From contig JAKOUL010000133.1 of the NCBI GenBank assembly GCA_029776735.1, positions 1 to 7,129 on the forward strand: a DNA stretch of 7,129 nucleotides, written 5' to 3'. Source of the stretch: Dictyoglomota bacterium. GTDB taxonomy: Bacteria > Dictyoglomota > Dictyoglomia > Dictyoglomales > Dictyoglomaceae. Positions within the stretch are counted from its first letter, which is position 1. Each line of letters begins with the position of its first letter. Below the pieces are notes generated by a model. It did no database searches. It was given only the letters and a program-made list of their open reading frames with translations, and had not been told where the DNA came from. Position numbers and translations under genes: made by a program. This document shows positions 6,154 through 7,129 of this stretch, piece by piece.

Positions 6154-7129
6154 AGAATTAAAAAATAGAGCTTTAAAAGCCAAAGATAAACCTGCTATAT
6201 TAGGTCCTGATATAGATTTAGAACCTTACATGAAAACTATTTATGATCAACCTATAGACAATTTAGAAAGACTTCCAAATGAAATCAAAGAAAATATACT
6301 TTATTCAGGAATTACACCATCTGAAGAGAATACAGCAGGAACATATTTTCAAATTAATCATAGTGTCGTTTATGAAAAACTAAAAAATATTTATAAGGGG
6401 AAATTAGAGATAATGTCAATTCAAGAGGCTTTAGAAAAGTATGAATGGCTTGAAAATTATTATGGAAAACTTGTGGCACCAGATACTGATAAGTACACTG
6501 CATGGGCAGAATTAAAGCCTACAGGAGGATATTTCATAAGAGTATTTGCTAACCAAAAGATAGAGTATCCTATTCAGTCTTGCCTATATATAAAAGAAGG
6601 CAATATAAGTCAGAATGTACATAATATCATAATTGTAGAAGAAGGAGCAGAAGTATTTGTAACTACAGGATGTTTAACCCATCTTAAAAATGAGCCTGGA
6701 ATTCACATTGGTGTCTCAGAATTCTTCATCAAAAAAGGAGCAAAACTTTATTTCACTATGATCCATAACTGGTCTGAAGAGTTCCATGTAAGACCAAGAA
6801 CAGCTGTACTTGTAGAAGAAGGAGGAGTATTTATAAACAATTATGTCATTCTAAAACCTGTAAAATCTGTCCAAAGCTACCCTACAGTTTATGTAAAAGA
6901 AGGAGCAATTGCCAGATTATATACCATAACTTATGGTCGCAAAGACTCCTATATTGATCTTGGAGGAAGAATTGTGTTTGAAGATAAAAACTCTAAGGGA
7001 GAAATGGTATCAAGGATTATTGCTGATGATAGTTCTCAAGTTTATAGTAGAGGTGAAATCATAGGAAAAGCCCAAGATACAAAAGGCTTCTTAGATTGTA
7101 GAGGAATTATTTTGAATAAAGAAGCCAGA
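6134..7129 (+). CDS. sufB: Fe-S cluster scaffold SufB/SufD family, short anaerobe type (partial, 332 aa visible)
   Basis: Scaffold partner of SufC in Fe-S cluster assembly. The start at ATG 6134 has AGGAGG 7 nt before it inside the sufC end. The frame is open to the right edge, lacking the C-terminus; by family length I estimate ~75 residues are missing, including the conserved HEA motif. Residues 1-115 are an acidic/helical N-terminal region (PAILGPDIDLE, then SGITPSEE). From ~120 the chain is a beta-helix-like core with YPIQSCLYI (145-153), VHNIIIVEEGAE, TTGC (177-180), MIHNW (209-213), VRPRT (219-223) and GFLDCRG (318-324). Cys322 probably corresponds to E. coli SufB Cys405. The pattern resembles the ~400-residue SufB found in archaea and anaerobic bacteria, sometimes called SmsB. 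It could be annotated SufD in databases, since the two families are hard to tell apart in minimal systems. Confidence 0.9.
   Translation, partial: MLKTYLEELKNRALKAKDKPAILGPDIDLEPYMKTIYDQPIDNLERLPNEIKENILYSGITPSEENTAGTYFQINHSVVYEKLKNIYKGKLEIMSIQEALEKYEWLENYYGKLVAPDTDKYTAWAELKPTGGYFIRVFANQKIEYPIQSCLYIKEGNISQNVHNIIIVEEGAEVFVTTGCLTHLKNEPGIHIGVSEFFIKKGAKLYFTMIHNWSEEFHVRPRTAVLVEEGGVFINNYVILKPVKSVQSYPTVYVKEGAIARLYTITYGRKDSYIDLGGRIVFEDKNSKGEMVSRIIADDSSQVYSRGEIIGKAQDTKGFLDCRGIILNKEAR

Overview
The window is AT-rich and densely coding. It shows AGA/AGG-dominated arginine codons and purine-rich coding strands. Both traits, together with the gene sequences, suggest a thermophilic anaerobic bacterium; a Dictyoglomus-like lineage is my best guess. 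This is an inference from composition and protein flavour, not from a search.

Layout. Positions 71-4834 (minus strand) hold a compact replication/repair operon transcribed in the order dnaN, yaaA (S4 RNA-binding protein), recF, dciA (DUF721), gyrB. Junctions are overlapping or abutting: dnaN/yaaA share ATGA, yaaA stop abuts the recF TTG start, recF stop abuts the dciA ATG, and dciA overlaps gyrB by 23 nt. A further minus-strand reading frame begins 8 nt after gyrB and runs off the left edge. This is the classical chromosomal-origin gene order (dnaA-dnaN-yaaA-recF-X-gyrB), but dnaA is not upstream of dnaN here, and I saw no DnaA-box cluster.

Positions 4835-4984 are a 150-bp divergent control region. 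It carries a sigma-A-type promoter for each direction, an exact 13-bp direct repeat between and across them, and a dyad over the -10 and start site of the rightward promoter.

Positions 4985-7129 (plus strand) hold an Fe-S cluster assembly operon: an Rrf2/IscR-like regulator with three cysteines, the ATPase SufC, and the scaffold SufB, which is cut by the right edge. The three genes overlap and are probably co-transcribed. The SufB is the short type found with SufC alone in anaerobes (minimal SUF, also called SMS), not the long E. coli type.

How the parts work together: the left operon supplies the sliding clamp, a candidate replicative-helicase loader, gap repair and supercoiling. The right operon builds Fe-S clusters and probably controls itself through the Rrf2 protein. 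Because the two promoters lie back to back, Rrf2 occupancy could also affect dnaN, which is the most testable idea in the window. No mobile element, CRISPR array, tRNA, rRNA or clear rho-independent terminator was seen.
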